From assembly GCA_902626385.1 (NCBI GenBank), contig CACOEZ010000004.1, forward strand, positions 1 to 64,000: a stretch of 64,000 nt of DNA. Reading direction: 5' to 3'. The first letter of the stretch is position 1. Every line of letters begins with the position of its first letter. Positions 34,397 to 44,446 of the stretch are shown piece after piece. The notes under the pieces are model-generated. The model was not told the origin of the DNA. It was given only the letters and a program-made list of their open reading frames with translations, and searched no databases. This DNA comes from an uncultured SAR86 cluster bacterium. GTDB lineage: Bacteria; Pseudomonadota; Gammaproteobacteria; Magnimaribacterales; D2472. The position numbers and the translations under genes are program-made.

Positions 34397-37152
34397 AACA
34401 AAGTAGCTTAAGACGCCTATTAGGATATACATTTAGATATAAGTGGTCATTTTTTATAAGTGTAATTGGTTTTATAAGCTTTGCTTTTGCAGATATTGCA
34501 GCTGTTGAATGGATTAGAAGAATTATTGGATACATTAATTCTGAGGAACAGAATTTTAGTTCATTTTTAGCACTTTCATTAATTTTCATTGCTTTGGGTA
34601 GAGGTATTGGATTTTTTATAGGAAATTATTTCATGTCAAAAGTTGGTTTTGGAATAGTGCATGATCTAAGAGAAGAGCTGTTTGAAAAGCTTCATGAATT
34701 ACCGAAATCATATTTTGACTCTAATCAATCTGGCCAATTGATAAATAGAATAACTTTTACAACTACTCAAGTATCTGGGGCAGCCTCTAACGCTGTAAAA
34801 ACACTTATCAGAGAGGGGTTTTTATTAATAGGATTATTTGTATATTTACTAATATTGAATTTTAAATTAACTTTATTATTAATAGGCACAGCACCATTAA
34901 TAGCATTGATAGTTTATGTTGCTGGTAAAAGACTCAAAAAGCTTGCCGCAAAAATACAAACAGCTATGGGAGATGTTACTCACATTGCATCTGAAGCAGT
35001 TGATGGTCATGTTGAAATTAAAAGCTTCAACGCTCAAGCTTATGAAAATTCAAGGTTTTTAACTGCAAATACATCAAATAAAAACCAAAATTTAAAGCTA
35101 GAAGCTACTGGTAATCTGGCTACACCAATAATTCAAGTGCTTGTTTCAATTTCATTGTCTATAGTTGCTTATTTTGCACTAGGATCACAATTAGGTATAT
35201 CCCTTGATGCAGAAACCTTTGTAGCTTTTTTTACAGCTGCAGGTTTGATGGCAAAACCAATAAGACAACTATCAAATATTAATATTATTGTTCAAAAAGG
35301 TTTAGCTGCAGCAAATGAAATATTTGATCAATTAGATCAAAGTATTGAAAAAGATAATGGAAGTATTTCAAATCAAATTGAGGGTAATATTGAGTTTAAA
35401 GATGTAAATTTTGCCTATGATAAAGGCAATCAAATTTTGTCTAATATTAACTTTAATATTAATAAAAATGAGACAGTTGCAATAGTTGGAAAATCTGGTT
35501 CTGGAAAGTCAACAATAGCTAACTTGATCCCTAGATTCTACAATCATACTTCAGGAGATATTTTAATTGATAACATAAAAGTTTCTGATTTTAGTCTCAA
35601 ACATCTAAGATCATCAATATCGATAGTTAATCAATCACCATCACTTTTTAATGACACCATTTCCAAGAATATTGCATACGGCGACAGTGAGATTGATGTT
35701 GACAAATTAAAAGAGTCAGCAAGATTATCAGGATGTCTTGAATTTATTGAAAAATTACCAGAAGGTTTTGAATCAGAAATAGGTGATGATGGGGTCCTTC
35801 TATCAGGTGGTCAAAGACAACGCCTAGCTATAGCAAGAGCTTTTTATAAGGACTCACCTATTATTATTTTAGATGAAGCAACTTCTGCATTAGATACTGA
35901 ATCAGAACTAATTGTTCAGGAAGCATTAGAGAAATTAATTACAAATAGAACTACTATTGTTATTGCACATAGATTATCAACTATTGAAAATGCATCAAAA
36001 ATAATTGTTTTGGATAATGGTGAAATTGTTGAAACAGGTAATCATGAAGAGCTTATTAAGAATGAATCTATTTACCACTCGTTGTATAAAAATAAGTTTG
36101 AAGACTCGCCTAAGACCAAAGCAACTATAACAAAAACTCCGCAGCTTTATATGCCAGAATATGAAGATGAATCTTCTCGAAGTTTTGTTGTTGATAGCTG
36201 GTATAACAAAAGTTTTTGGCTTTATTTGTTATATCCTTTTTCAATTTTGTTCTCATATCTTACTTCAAGGAGAAGAAGAAAGTTTCTCAAAAATAAAACT
36301 GAGTCATTTAGTGCAAAAATTCCAATAATTGTTGTTGGAAATTTAACAATAGGGGGAACCGGAAAAACTCCTTTGGTTAAGTATATAGCTTCAGAATTAA
36401 TAAAAAGGGGATATAAGCCTGGAATTGTAAGCAGGGGTTATGGTGGTAAATTTAAAGAAACTTTAAAGGTTGATAGTAATACATCTGTAAAACAAACAGG
36501 AGATGAAGCTCAAATTTTATCTAAATTAAATATTCCTTTTTACATAGATAAAAATAGAGTAAGAGCAGTTGAAAGAATTATTGAAAACCATGACTGTGAT
36601 GTGATTATTTCGGATGATGGTTTGCAGCACTATAAAATGAAACGAGATATTGAAATTGCCGTTATTGATGGAAAAAGAAGATTTGGCAATAAATTAACTT
36701 TTCCAGCTGGACCTCTAAGAGAATCAATCAAAAGATTATCTACTGTTGATTTCGTTGTAAATAATAGCGGACCTACTGAAGAGAATGAATTTCTTATGAG
36801 TATAAGTCCATCTGAATTTGTGCATCTAAAATCTGGAAAGAGTTATGGTGTAGAAGATTGGCCAATGCACAATCAAGTTCATGCTGTTGCAGGACTTGGT
36901 AATCCAGGAAGATTCTTTGATTTACTAGACAAGCTTGGATTCGATATTGTTCGACATCCATATCCTGATCATCATAACTTTGACTCCAGTGATTTGTTTT
37001 ACTTAGATCATTTACCAATTATTATGACCGAAAAAGATGCATCTAAATGTAAAGACTTTGATAACAATAAAATTTGGTATCTAAAAATAGATGCAGATGT
37101 TAATAATAAATTCATTGATCAACTACAAAGTAAATTAGAAGAAATAATTTAG
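34393..37152 (+). CDS. msbA-lpxK: MsbA-LpxK fusion: lipid A flippase ATPase joined to lipid A 4'-kinase
   Basis: One open frame of 919 residues. Residues 1-580 are a full MsbA-type half-transporter: six helices, Walker A G-K-S-G-S-G-K-S-T at 366-374, signature L-S-G-G-Q at 470-474 and Walker B I-I-I-L-D-E at 490-495. Residues from about 597 are a full LpxK: W-Y-N-K near 603, a helix with L-L-Y-P-F-S and R-R-R-R, the P-loop G-G-T-G-K-T at 654-659, and D-D-G-L-Q-H at 741-746. MsbA flips lipid A across the inner membrane; LpxK phosphorylates its precursor at the 4' position. Usually these are adjacent genes. An in-frame ATG at 36151 (Met587) could give a separate LpxK, but it has no ribosome site. 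Confidence 0.93.
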   Translation: MKQSSLRRLLGYTFRYKWSFFISVIGFISFAFADIAAVEWIRRIIGYINSEEQNFSSFLALSLIFIALGRGIGFFIGNYFMSKVGFGIVHDLREELFEKLHELPKSYFDSNQSGQLINRITFTTTQVSGAASNAVKTLIREGFLLIGLFVYLLILNFKLTLLLIGTAPLIALIVYVAGKRLKKLAAKIQTAMGDVTHIASEAVDGHVEIKSFNAQAYENSRFLTANTSNKNQNLKLEATGNLATPIIQVLVSISLSIVAYFALGSQLGISLDAETFVAFFTAAGLMAKPIRQLSNINIIVQKGLAAANEIFDQLDQSIEKDNGSISNQIEGNIEFKDVNFAYDKGNQILSNINFNINKNETVAIVGKSGSGKSTIANLIPRFYNHTSGDILIDNIKVSDFSLKHLRSSISIVNQSPSLFNDTISKNIAYGDSEIDVDKLKESARLSGCLEFIEKLPEGFESEIGDDGVLLSGGQRQRLAIARAFYKDSPIIILDEATSALDTESELIVQEALEKLITNRTTIVIAHRLSTIENASKIIVLDNGEIVETGNHEELIKNESIYHSLYKNKFEDSPKTKATITKTPQLYMPEYEDESSRSFVVDSWYNKSFWLYLLYPFSILFSYLTSRRRRKFLKNKTESFSAKIPIIVVGNLTIGGTGKTPLVKYIASELIKRGYKPGIVSRGYGGKFKETLKVDSNTSVKQTGDEAQILSKLNIPFYIDKNRVRAVERIIENHDCDVIISDDGLQHYKMKRDIEIAVIDGKRRFGNKLTFPAGPLRESIKRLSTVDFVVNNSGPTEENEFLMSISPSEFVHLKSGKSYGVEDWPMHNQVHAVAGLGNPGRFFDLLDKLGFDIVRHPYPDHHNFDSSDLFYLDHLPIIMTEKDASKCKDFDNNKIWYLKIDADVNNKFIDQLQSKLEEII

Positions 37153-37153
37153 T

Positions 37154-37882
37154 ATGAACAATACTTATATATTGATACCTTCCAGAATTGGCTCAACAAG
37201 ATTAAACAGAAAACCTTTAATTGAAATAAATGGCGAATCACTAATTCAAAGAGTTTATAAAAATGTTCAACACGTAACAAACAACGTTTTTGTTGCTACA
37301 GATTCAGAAGAAATTAAAGATAATCTTTCTGACTTAACTGATAATGTAATTATTACGTCTTCAAATCATATCTCAGGAACTGATAGGGTATTCGAAGCTG
37401 CAACTATTATTGGCCTTGATAGAGATGATTTAATAATAAACCTTCAAGGTGACGAACCCTTTCTTCCTTCCAATGCCGTCAATCAATTAGTTAATGATTA
37501 TAAAAAAAATACGTGTGATGTAATAACTTTATCAAATCATTTAGAGTCTACTTCAGATCTCAGTAACCCAAATTGTGTAAAGGTTGATATAGATATAAAC
37601 AATTTTGCTCTAGATTTTTTTAGATTGAGTGAAAAGAAAAATTTAAAAAGACATATTGGTATCTATGGATACTCATTTCATACATTAAATAAACTAGTTA
37701 GCTTAGACCCAACAAAACGAGAAATTGAAAATAAATTAGAACAATTAAGGTTTCTAGATCATCAATTTAAGATATATGTATCAAATTATAGTGGACAAAT
37801 ACCTCACGGCATCGATACTGAAGAAGACGTAATTAAAGCACAAAATTATTTAAATAATAATGAAAATAATCCAGAATCATAA
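37154..37882 (+). CDS. kdsB: CMP-Kdo synthetase (3-deoxy-manno-octulosonate cytidylyltransferase)
   Basis: A 242-residue nucleotidyltransferase. It opens I-L-I-P-S-R-I-G-S-T-R-L-N-R-K-P-L, the CTP-binding start of KdsB, and has N-L-Q-G-D-E-P-F near 95-102. It activates Kdo with CTP before transfer to lipid A. The ATG lies one base after the fusion gene's stop, and the end overlaps murB by 23 bases. Placement beside lpxK and murB is classic in gammaproteobacteria. Confidence 0.95.
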   Translation: MNNTYILIPSRIGSTRLNRKPLIEINGESLIQRVYKNVQHVTNNVFVATDSEEIKDNLSDLTDNVIITSSNHISGTDRVFEAATIIGLDRDDLIINLQGDEPFLPSNAVNQLVNDYKKNTCDVITLSNHLESTSDLSNPNCVKVDIDINNFALDFFRLSEKKNLKRHIGIYGYSFHTLNKLVSLDPTKREIENKLEQLRFLDHQFKIYVSNYSGQIPHGIDTEEDVIKAQNYLNNNENNPES

Positions 37883-38861
37883 AATTACTAATTCATTGAA
37901 GATTGATTCAATTTCAAAATTTTACGTTGAGATTAATTCAAAAAATGAATTTTTAGATCTATATGAGTATATGAAAGACAAAGACTTAGATTCATTGGTT
38001 ATAGGAGAAGGAACAAATTTAGTACCACCTAATTTTTTTGATGGTATTGCAATAAAACCAAATTTTAAGAATATATCTTTTTGCAATCAAAAGAATATTG
38101 TTAGTGTAGGCTCATCAGTAAACTGGCATTATTTTGTTTGCTCATGCATTGAAAAAAATATATCAGGATTCGAAAATCTATCACTTATTCCAGGCTCAGT
38201 TGGAGCTGCACCAATTCAGAATATCGGAGCTTATGGTCAGGAAGTATCAAATTTAATTGAAAAAGTTCATTGTTTTGATCTAAGGACCGGTGAATTTCAT
38301 ACTCTTGATAATAAGGAGTGTAAATTTACTTATAGAAACTCTTTCTTTAAAAAAAGCTCATTAATAATTTATTCTATAGATTTTATTACAAATCATAATG
38401 ATGAACTAAATTTAGATTATGAATCAATACAAAAATATATGACTCATTTCAAAGTTGATCCCAAAAGTTTAACAGCAGCCAGAGTGTCAGAAATAATTTG
38501 TGAGATAAGAAAAAATACATTACCAGACCCAAAAATAATTCCTAATGCCGGCAGTTTTTTTAAGAATACCAAAATGCATAAACAAGATATTAATGACAAA
38601 ATATTTTCACTAGATAAATTGATTATTTGGGATTTAGAGGATGGGTTAGTAAAGGTCGGAGCGGCTAGATTAATCCAACTTATCAAAGATCAATTGCCTG
38701 CTAATAACAATGTAAAGTTATATGAAAAACATGCCTTAATCCTCGTTTCAAATTCTTTTGCAAGTCAGTCTGAAATAGTTGAGTATGCAAACTCAATTAA
38801 AAAATTAGTTTATGACAATTTTAATGTATCTCTAGAAATTGAACCTATTATTGTAAATTGA
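37860..38861 (+). CDS. murB: UDP-N-acetylenolpyruvoylglucosamine reductase
   Basis: A 333-residue FAD enzyme making UDP-MurNAc for peptidoglycan. FAD-site marks are G-E-G-T-N-L at 49-54 and P-G-S-V-G-A-A-P-I-Q-N-I-G-A-Y-G at 111-126. The proton-donor Ser is Ser232 in N-A-G-S-F-F-K-N. Length and the Y-R-N-S-F-F segment fit the E. coli type I enzyme. It overlaps kdsB by 23 bases, so translation may be coupled. Confidence 0.95.
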   Translation: MKIIQNHKITNSLKIDSISKFYVEINSKNEFLDLYEYMKDKDLDSLVIGEGTNLVPPNFFDGIAIKPNFKNISFCNQKNIVSVGSSVNWHYFVCSCIEKNISGFENLSLIPGSVGAAPIQNIGAYGQEVSNLIEKVHCFDLRTGEFHTLDNKECKFTYRNSFFKKSSLIIYSIDFITNHNDELNLDYESIQKYMTHFKVDPKSLTAARVSEIICEIRKNTLPDPKIIPNAGSFFKNTKMHKQDINDKIFSLDKLIIWDLEDGLVKVGAARLIQLIKDQLPANNNVKLYEKHALILVSNSFASQSEIVEYANSIKKLVYDNFNVSLEIEPIIVN

Positions 38862-38863
38862 TT

Positions 38864-39475
38864 ATGTTTTTATGGTCCGCATTAGCGCATTTAATAGCTC
38901 TGACCAGCCCAGGACCCGATACAGCTATAGTTCTTAGACAAGTTTCATTGTATGGCAGAAGAGAGGGTTACAAAGCTGCTACTGGAATAGGAATAGGAAT
39001 TTATATTCATTGCTTACTCGCAGTAAACGGAATTTCTTTAATAATTGTTTCAGATAACTTTTATAAGTTTTTGATTACCTTAATTGGTGGTCTTTACATC
39101 TTATATTTGGGAATAAGTATGATCACAAGCGATTTAAAAACCTTACCATCAATAAAAGGATCGTCTAACTCAAATGCTAATAGTTTTATCAATGGATTAG
39201 TTACAAACATATTTAATGTAAAAGCGTTTTTATTTTTTATTTCTCTTTTTACAATATTAATAGATGGTATAAGTGATTTTTATTTCTATGTTTATCCAAT
39301 ATATTTTGCTATTACTTCATGTTTGTGGTTCATGCTTTTAAGCTTCATTGTCACAGTGTCAAAAAATAAAAACTTTAATATATACTCAAATAAATATGTT
39401 TCTTTTTTGATGTCTTTTATCTTATGTTTTATTGCAATATTTATTTTAGTAAGATCTTTTTATGAGTATTTCTAA
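38864..39475 (+). CDS. LysE/RhtB family amino acid exporter
   Basis: A 203-residue protein with about six helices. The frame opens with a TTG at 38858, but the ATG at 38864 is preferred because it gives the usual family start. The motif S-P-G-P-D-T-A-I-V near 15-23 and the G-R-R-E-G-Y-K-A-A-T-G-I-G-I-G loop near 33-47 define the family, which exports amino acids such as homoserine or threonine. Substrate unknown. Its end overlaps the next gene by 14 bases. Confidence 0.87.
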   Translation: MFLWSALAHLIALTSPGPDTAIVLRQVSLYGRREGYKAATGIGIGIYIHCLLAVNGISLIIVSDNFYKFLITLIGGLYILYLGISMITSDLKTLPSIKGSSNSNANSFINGLVTNIFNVKAFLFFISLFTILIDGISDFYFYVYPIYFAITSCLWFMLLSFIVTVSKNKNFNIYSNKYVSFLMSFILCFIAIFILVRSFYEYF

Positions 39476-39995
39476 AATTACAGAAAATTTGAAAGGGTTT
39501 GAGAAGAAATTTCCTCCTGTTGAAAAATGGAATCCTGATTTGTGTAAAGGCCACGAATTTTTTATCAACAGAGAAGGGGAATGGTTTTATGATGGCTCTT
39601 CTATCAAAAATACTAAGTTAGTAAATTTATTTTCAAGTGTTTTAAAAAGAGAAGGTGAAATATACTATTTGGTAACTCCAATTGAAAAAATTTTAGTCAG
39701 GGTTGAACTGGCACCTTATAAAATAATTGATTTTGAAGAAATTGATGGCGACATTAAGTTAATAAGTAACTTAAATTATGATTTTTTTCTTGATAAAAAC
39801 CATAGAACAAGATTGGTTGACTTTGATAAATCAAAAATACCACTTGTAAATGTAAGAAGTAATATTGAGGGATTTATAAACAGAAATACTTACTATAAAT
39901 TAGTTGACTTAGCTTTAAGCAAAGACTACAAGTTAGAGGACGAGCTATATATTAAAAGTTTTAGTATCAATCACGTAATAGGAAAAATTGCATAA
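39462..39995 (+). CDS. DUF1285 family protein
   Basis: A 177-residue cytoplasmic protein matching DUF1285: P-x-x-K-W-N-P near 19-25, [11 protein letters not shown] near 37-47, the [11 protein letters not shown] block near 53-63 and Y-Y-L-V-T-P-I-E-K near 68-76. Function is unknown. It is overlapped at both ends, by the LysE-family gene and by the DUF2256 gene. Confidence 0.85.
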   Translation: MSISKITENLKGFEKKFPPVEKWNPDLCKGHEFFINREGEWFYDGSSIKNTKLVNLFSSVLKREGEIYYLVTPIEKILVRVELAPYKIIDFEEIDGDIKLISNLNYDFFLDKNHRTRLVDFDKSKIPLVNVRSNIEGFINRNTYYKLVDLALSKDYKLEDELYIKSFSINHVIGKIA

Positions 39996-40122
39996 AAAAT
40001 TAAATTTACCCAAAAAAATATGTCCTGTTTGTGGAAAGTCATTTAATTGGCGAAAGAAATGGAAGAAAGACTGGGAAAACGTAATATATTGTAGCGAAAA
40101 ATGTAAGAGATCTAAGAATTAA
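39988..40122 (+). CDS. DUF2256 zinc-ribbon protein (44 residues, TTG start)
   Basis: A 44-residue ORF. It has the DUF2256 pattern: [14 protein letters not shown] near 12-25, then [11 protein letters not shown] near 29-39, giving a four-Cys zinc site. No ATG is available: the frame runs from a TTG at 39988 inside the end of the DUF1285 gene, and this is the most likely start. The family is often found near photolyase/cryptochrome genes; none is seen here. Its 3' end overlaps the convergent DUF885 gene by 11 bases. Confidence 0.82.
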   Translation: MHKKLNLPKKICPVCGKSFNWRKKWKKDWENVIYCSEKCKRSKN

Positions 40123-41905
40123 GAGTCTCTTCAATCCATTCGTTGATATAAAATTCTAGTAACTCCAATGGTAGTGAGCCTCTTTTTAAAACTTCGTAAT
40201 GAAAATCTTTGATATCGTATTTATCGCCTAATAATTCTTCAGACTTATTTCTTAGTTCAAGAATCTTAAGTTGACCAATTTTATAAGCAAGCGCTTGTCC
40301 TGGCCAAGCTATATATCTGTCAACTTCATTTTCAATATCGAGTTTAGATTTTGCAGAATTTTCTAAAAATAAATTTATAGCATCATCACGAGACCAATCC
40401 ATATAATGCATTCCTGTATCAACAACCAGTCTTATTGCTCTCCACATATCGTATGTCAACTGTCCAAATTTATCGTAAGGATCATCATAAATGTTCATAT
40501 ATTCACCAAGTTCTTCGCTATATAGACCCCATCCTTCAACAAAAGCAGTTATGCCTTGATATTTTCTAAAAGTTGGGACATTTTCAAGCTCTTGCGCTAT
40601 CGATATCTGAAAATGATGTCCTGGTACAGCTTCATGAACTGTTAAAACAGGTATTTCATACTTTGGTCGTGATTCAGGTTTATATAAGTTTGCATAAAAA
40701 TAGCCAGGTCTGCCAGGACTAGGGCTATTATAGTATGCAGTAGTTGTAAAAGGAGCAGTCTCATCTGGTATAGCTATTACACCGTAAGGAGCTCTTGGGA
40801 AAGTTTTGAATATCTTTGGTAACAGCGGATCAATTGTCTTTGACATTATTAAATATGCATTAAATAGATCTTCAGAATTATCATAATAAAAACGTGGACT
40901 TGTTCTTAAGTAATTTAAAAAAGAATTAAAATCTCCGTCCCAGTTCACTTTCTGTATAATTTCATCCATTTCTGATCTAATTCTTTTAATTTCTTTGAGA
41001 CCTATTTCATGAATCTCTTCTGGTGTTAGGTTTGTAGTTGTATAGAATTTTGCTAAAAATTCATAGTAATCTTTTCCGTTAGGGATGTCCTTAATTCCTA
41101 TAGAGTTACGTGAGTTAGGAAGGTATTCATTTTTTAAAAAATTATTTAGCTCTACGTAAGCCGGATTAATTTTATTTTCAATTAATTTTTTTGCATCACT
41201 AATAAGATCTGCTTTTTCTGAGGTAGTTAAAATATTTTCATCAGCCTCTAAGAAAACTTTTAAATATGGATTTGATTCAATATCTGATGATGTAATGGAT
41301 TCGATTTGAGAAATTACGCCCCTAGTTACAAGCTTTGGTTGGGTATGACCAGTTTCTAAACCCTCCTTATTAATTTCAAGGAAGTTATTAATATTATTGA
41401 CAAATTGGTTCAGTCGTTCCAACCAATCATAATAATCTTGTTTGTTTGTATAGACCAATCTATTGCCAGTTTCGTAAAAGCTCTGTATTCCTCCTCTTTG
41501 ATTTAGTCTTAGATAGTATGTTGGAAAGTTTTGAGTCCCAATACTATTTAAAAGGCCGAATTCTTTTAATTTATAATTAAGTTGATTTTCTTCAGAAAGT
41601 TTTGATGAATCAATTTCTCTTAAAAGTCTGAGAGATTCCTCGCTTGACCTTTTGTCAACTATAAACTGTTCAATGCTATTTGAATTAATTTTATTATTTA
41701 ATCTTTTATCGCCGGTGTATGTGGCAAATAAAGGATTTTCAGAGAGAGTTTTTTCCCAATCATCTTCCAAGTATTTTTCAAAAATTCCGTCATAATCTAT
41801 TTTAGCAGGTGCTAAATTTACATCTTGATAGTTTTGGGTCTCAACAGACGCACAAGACGAAATTATTAGAACCGATAGTGATATGGATAACGTATTTATA
41901 TTCAT
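40112..41905 (-). CDS. DUF885 family lipoprotein (predicted metallopeptidase)
   Basis: A 597-residue protein with a lipoprotein signal ending I-I-S-S-C-A (Cys18 lipidated). The zinc-type motif H-E-A-V-P-G-H-H is at 424-431, with [13 protein letters not shown] about 25 residues on supplying a Glu. DUF885 proteins are predicted M2/M3-like metallopeptidases of the periplasm or membrane surface. It starts where the ETF-QO gene ends (shared base), so the two are probably co-transcribed. Confidence 0.88.
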   Translation of the reverse strand: MNINTLSISLSVLIISSCASVETQNYQDVNLAPAKIDYDGIFEKYLEDDWEKTLSENPLFATYTGDKRLNNKINSNSIEQFIVDKRSSEESLRLLREIDSSKLSEENQLNYKLKEFGLLNSIGTQNFPTYYLRLNQRGGIQSFYETGNRLVYTNKQDYYDWLERLNQFVNNINNFLEINKEGLETGHTQPKLVTRGVISQIESITSSDIESNPYLKVFLEADENILTTSEKADLISDAKKLIENKINPAYVELNNFLKNEYLPNSRNSIGIKDIPNGKDYYEFLAKFYTTTNLTPEEIHEIGLKEIKRIRSEMDEIIQKVNWDGDFNSFLNYLRTSPRFYYDNSEDLFNAYLIMSKTIDPLLPKIFKTFPRAPYGVIAIPDETAPFTTTAYYNSPSPGRPGYFYANLYKPESRPKYEIPVLTVHEAVPGHHFQISIAQELENVPTFRKYQGITAFVEGWGLYSEELGEYMNIYDDPYDKFGQLTYDMWRAIRLVVDTGMHYMDWSRDDAINLFLENSAKSKLDIENEVDRYIAWPGQALAYKIGQLKILELRNKSEELLGDKYDIKDFHYEVLKRGSLPLELLEFYINEWIEETLNS

Positions 41906-43530
41906 TACATATTTGGATAATTTGGTCCCCCAGGACCCTCTGGACTAACCCAATTAATATTTTGTGATGGATCTTTTATATCACAGGTTTTGCAATGAAC
42001 ACAATTTTGTGCGTTTATAACAAATTTATTTTCATTATCTTTCTCAACTATCTCATATACTCCAGCTGGACAATATCTTTGTGCTGGCTCATCGTACATT
42101 GGTAAGTTTATGCTGATCGGTATCTTTGGATCTTTTAGCTGCAAGTGACAAGGCTGGTCTTCTTCGTGATTAGTGTTAGACAAATAAACAGAAGATAACT
42201 TATCAAATGAATATATCCCATCAGGTTTAGGGTACTCAATTTTTGGCATATCCTCCGCTTTCTTTAAACAAGCGTAATCGGGAGTAGGGTGATTAAGCGT
42301 AAATGGAAGATTTCCTCTAAATAGGAATTGATCAATAGCGTTAAATGCTGCACCAATTAGTGCACCATATTTATGAAAGATAGGACCAAAGTTTCTTGAT
42401 TTATGCAATTCTGTATGAATCCAAGAATTAGCTATTTTCTCATCAAATGTCTCATTAGATTTTTCTTGAAGACACTCATAGATATGTTCTCCAGCAATTG
42501 CTCCAGATTTCATTGCTGTATGAGATCCTTTAATTTTAGAAAATACTAATGTTCCAGCATTGTCACCTATTAATAATCCACCTGGAAATTCCATTTTAGG
42601 TAAAGATTGAAGACCACCTTTAATAAGAGCTCTAGCCCCATACGTAAGCCGTTCTCCACCTTCTAGATATTTCTTGATGGATGGATGAGTCTTCCATTTT
42701 TGAAATTCATCAAAAGGACTTAAATGTGGATTTTTATAATCTAACGGAATTACATAGCCAATATAAGCCTCACCGTTTTCGCCATGATAAAAATAAGAAC
42801 CTGAGGGCGTATCAACATTTGTTGGCCAACCATTAGTATGAATTACAAGACCTTCTTCATGAAGTTGTGGTTTTAATTTCCAGACTTCTTTAAAACCGAT
42901 ACCGTAATGTTGTGGATCTTTGTTATCACTTAAGTTAAATTTATGAATTACTTGCTTGCCTAAGTGTCCTCTGCAACCTTCGCCAAGAATTGTGTATTTA
43001 GCTCTTATATTTATGCCAGGCTCATGTCCTGGTTTAAGTTCACCAGATTCAGCTATACCCATATCACCTGTTTGTACTCCGACAACTTTATCATCTTCAA
43101 TAAGAAGTTGACTCGCGGGAAAGCCTGGAAAAACTTCAACACCTAAATTTTCAGCTTGTTCCCCAAGCCATCTACAAAGATTACCTAAACTAATCACGTA
43201 ATTACCATGATTATTCATCGGTGGCATCACAAACGCTGGAATAGGTATTCCAATTTTTTCAAGAAGAAATAATAATTTATCTTTTTTAACTGGTATATTT
43301 AAAGGCGCGCCTAAATCTTTCCAATCAGGTATAAGCTCATCAAGTGCATTTGGCTGAAAAACATTACCAGACAGTATATGAGCACCTATTTCTGAACCTT
43401 TTTCAAGTAGACAGATGCTATAGTCAGTACCGTTTTTTTGGTTTAATTGAGCAAATTTTATTGCAGTTGCAAGTCCAGAAGGGCCACCTCCGACTACTAC
43501 AACGTCATACTCCATAGTTTCTCTGTGCAT
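41905..43530 (-). CDS. Electron transfer flavoprotein-ubiquinone oxidoreductase
   Basis: A 541-residue protein. The FAD site V-V-V-G-G-G-P-S-G is near residues 11-19. The C-terminal [4Fe-4S] motif is N-C-V-H-C-K-T-C-D-I-K-D-P, with a further Cys in Q-R-Y-C-P-A-G-V-Y. It passes electrons from ETF to ubiquinone at the inner membrane. The start may be the ATG at 43530 or the one at 43515, which gives M-E-Y-D-V-V-V-V-G. It is divergent from etfBA, its partner, across 163 bases. Confidence 0.95.
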   Translation of the reverse strand: MHRETMEYDVVVVGGGPSGLATAIKFAQLNQKNGTDYSICLLEKGSEIGAHILSGNVFQPNALDELIPDWKDLGAPLNIPVKKDKLLFLLEKIGIPIPAFVMPPMNNHGNYVISLGNLCRWLGEQAENLGVEVFPGFPASQLLIEDDKVVGVQTGDMGIAESGELKPGHEPGINIRAKYTILGEGCRGHLGKQVIHKFNLSDNKDPQHYGIGFKEVWKLKPQLHEEGLVIHTNGWPTNVDTPSGSYFYHGENGEAYIGYVIPLDYKNPHLSPFDEFQKWKTHPSIKKYLEGGERLTYGARALIKGGLQSLPKMEFPGGLLIGDNAGTLVFSKIKGSHTAMKSGAIAGEHIYECLQEKSNETFDEKIANSWIHTELHKSRNFGPIFHKYGALIGAAFNAIDQFLFRGNLPFTLNHPTPDYACLKKAEDMPKIEYPKPDGIYSFDKLSSVYLSNTNHEEDQPCHLQLKDPKIPISINLPMYDEPAQRYCPAGVYEIVEKDNENKFVINAQNCVHCKTCDIKDPSQNINWVSPEGPGGPNYPNM

Positions 43531-43545
43531 AAGATCTTATTTGTA

Positions 43546-43575
43546 TTGTAATTGCATATCTAAATACATTATAAT
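43546..43575 (+). promoter_or_regulatory. Possible promoter of etfBA
   Basis: TTGTAA (43546-43551) and TATAAT (43570-43575) with an 18-base spacer; RNA would start near 43582. The rest of the 163-base divergent region is almost pure A/T up to the TAAGGA ribosome site of etfB, and other -10-like matches exist, so this is tentative. Confidence 0.4.
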
Positions 43576-43693
43576 TATAGCCTATTATAAGTAGAATTTA
43601 TAATTAATAAATAGATAAATAACTAATATTTATATTAAATATTCTAATTTATAAGTACAATTTAGACTAATTATAAGGATTTTAGCTAGCAAT

Positions 43694-44446
43694 ATGAAAA
43701 TTTTAGTACCAATAAAAAGGGTTGTGGACTACAACGTAAAAGTAAGACCTTTAAGTGATAACTCTGATGTTGATCTTAATAATGTGAAAATGGCCGTAAA
43801 TCCATTTTGTGAAATTGCTTTAGAAGAAGCAGTAAGATTAAAAGAATCAGGTCAAGCAAGTGAAGTTGTTGCTGTGTCAGTTGGCAAATCTGAATCTCAA
43901 GAACAATTAAGAACTGCACTAGCACTTGGTGCTGATCGAGCGACATTAGTAGAATCTGATTCAGTTCTCGAACCACTAGCAATATCAAAAGTACTAAAAA
44001 AAGTCGTTGAAGATGAAAATCCAGATTTAATAATTCTTGGTAAACAAGCAATTGACGGTGACAATAATCAAACAGGTCAAATGCTTGCAGCTTTGCTTGA
44101 CTATCCTCAAGCTACAAATGCATCTGAAGTAAAACTAGACTCTACAAACGTAGAAGTTACAAGAGAAATTGATGGAGGTTTGCAAACTCTCAAACTAAAT
44201 GTGCCAGCAATCATAACAACAGATCTAAGACTTAATGAACCAAGATATGCATCTTTACCGAATATAATGAAAGCTAAGAAAAAAGAGTTAAATGTAATTC
44301 CTCTAGCTGATCTTGGTTTAGACACAACATCAAGGACAGAATTATTATCAGTCGAGTTACCACCTTCAAGAGAAGCAGGCGTAATGGTTGAATCAGTTGA
44401 TGAATTAATGGATAAACTTAAAAATGAGGCAAAAGTAATACAATGA
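43694..44446 (+). CDS. etfB: Electron transfer flavoprotein beta subunit
   Basis: A 250-residue subunit that opens [13 protein letters not shown]. It contains the [15 protein letters not shown] block near 37-51, G-A-D-R-A near 80-84 and the signature [12 protein letters not shown] near 154-165. It binds AMP and accepts electrons from acyl-CoA dehydrogenases together with the alpha subunit. A TAAGGA ribosome site lies 13 bases before the ATG. The stop overlaps etfA by 4 bases. Confidence 0.96.
   Translation: MKILVPIKRVVDYNVKVRPLSDNSDVDLNNVKMAVNPFCEIALEEAVRLKESGQASEVVAVSVGKSESQEQLRTALALGADRATLVESDSVLEPLAISKVLKKVVEDENPDLIILGKQAIDGDNNQTGQMLAALLDYPQATNASEVKLDSTNVEVTREIDGGLQTLKLNVPAIITTDLRLNEPRYASLPNIMKAKKKELNVIPLADLGLDTTSRTELLSVELPPSREAGVMVESVDELMDKLKNEAKVIQ

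Noticed and set aside
36100-36200. Possible frameshift artefact joining msbA and lpxK
   Set aside because: Both parts share one frame with no low-complexity run at the junction, and the linker reads smoothly into the LpxK N-terminal helix; read data would still be the final test.
43776-44051. 91-codon minus-strand frame inside etfB
   Set aside because: Very Leu-rich antisense shadow of a well-supported gene.
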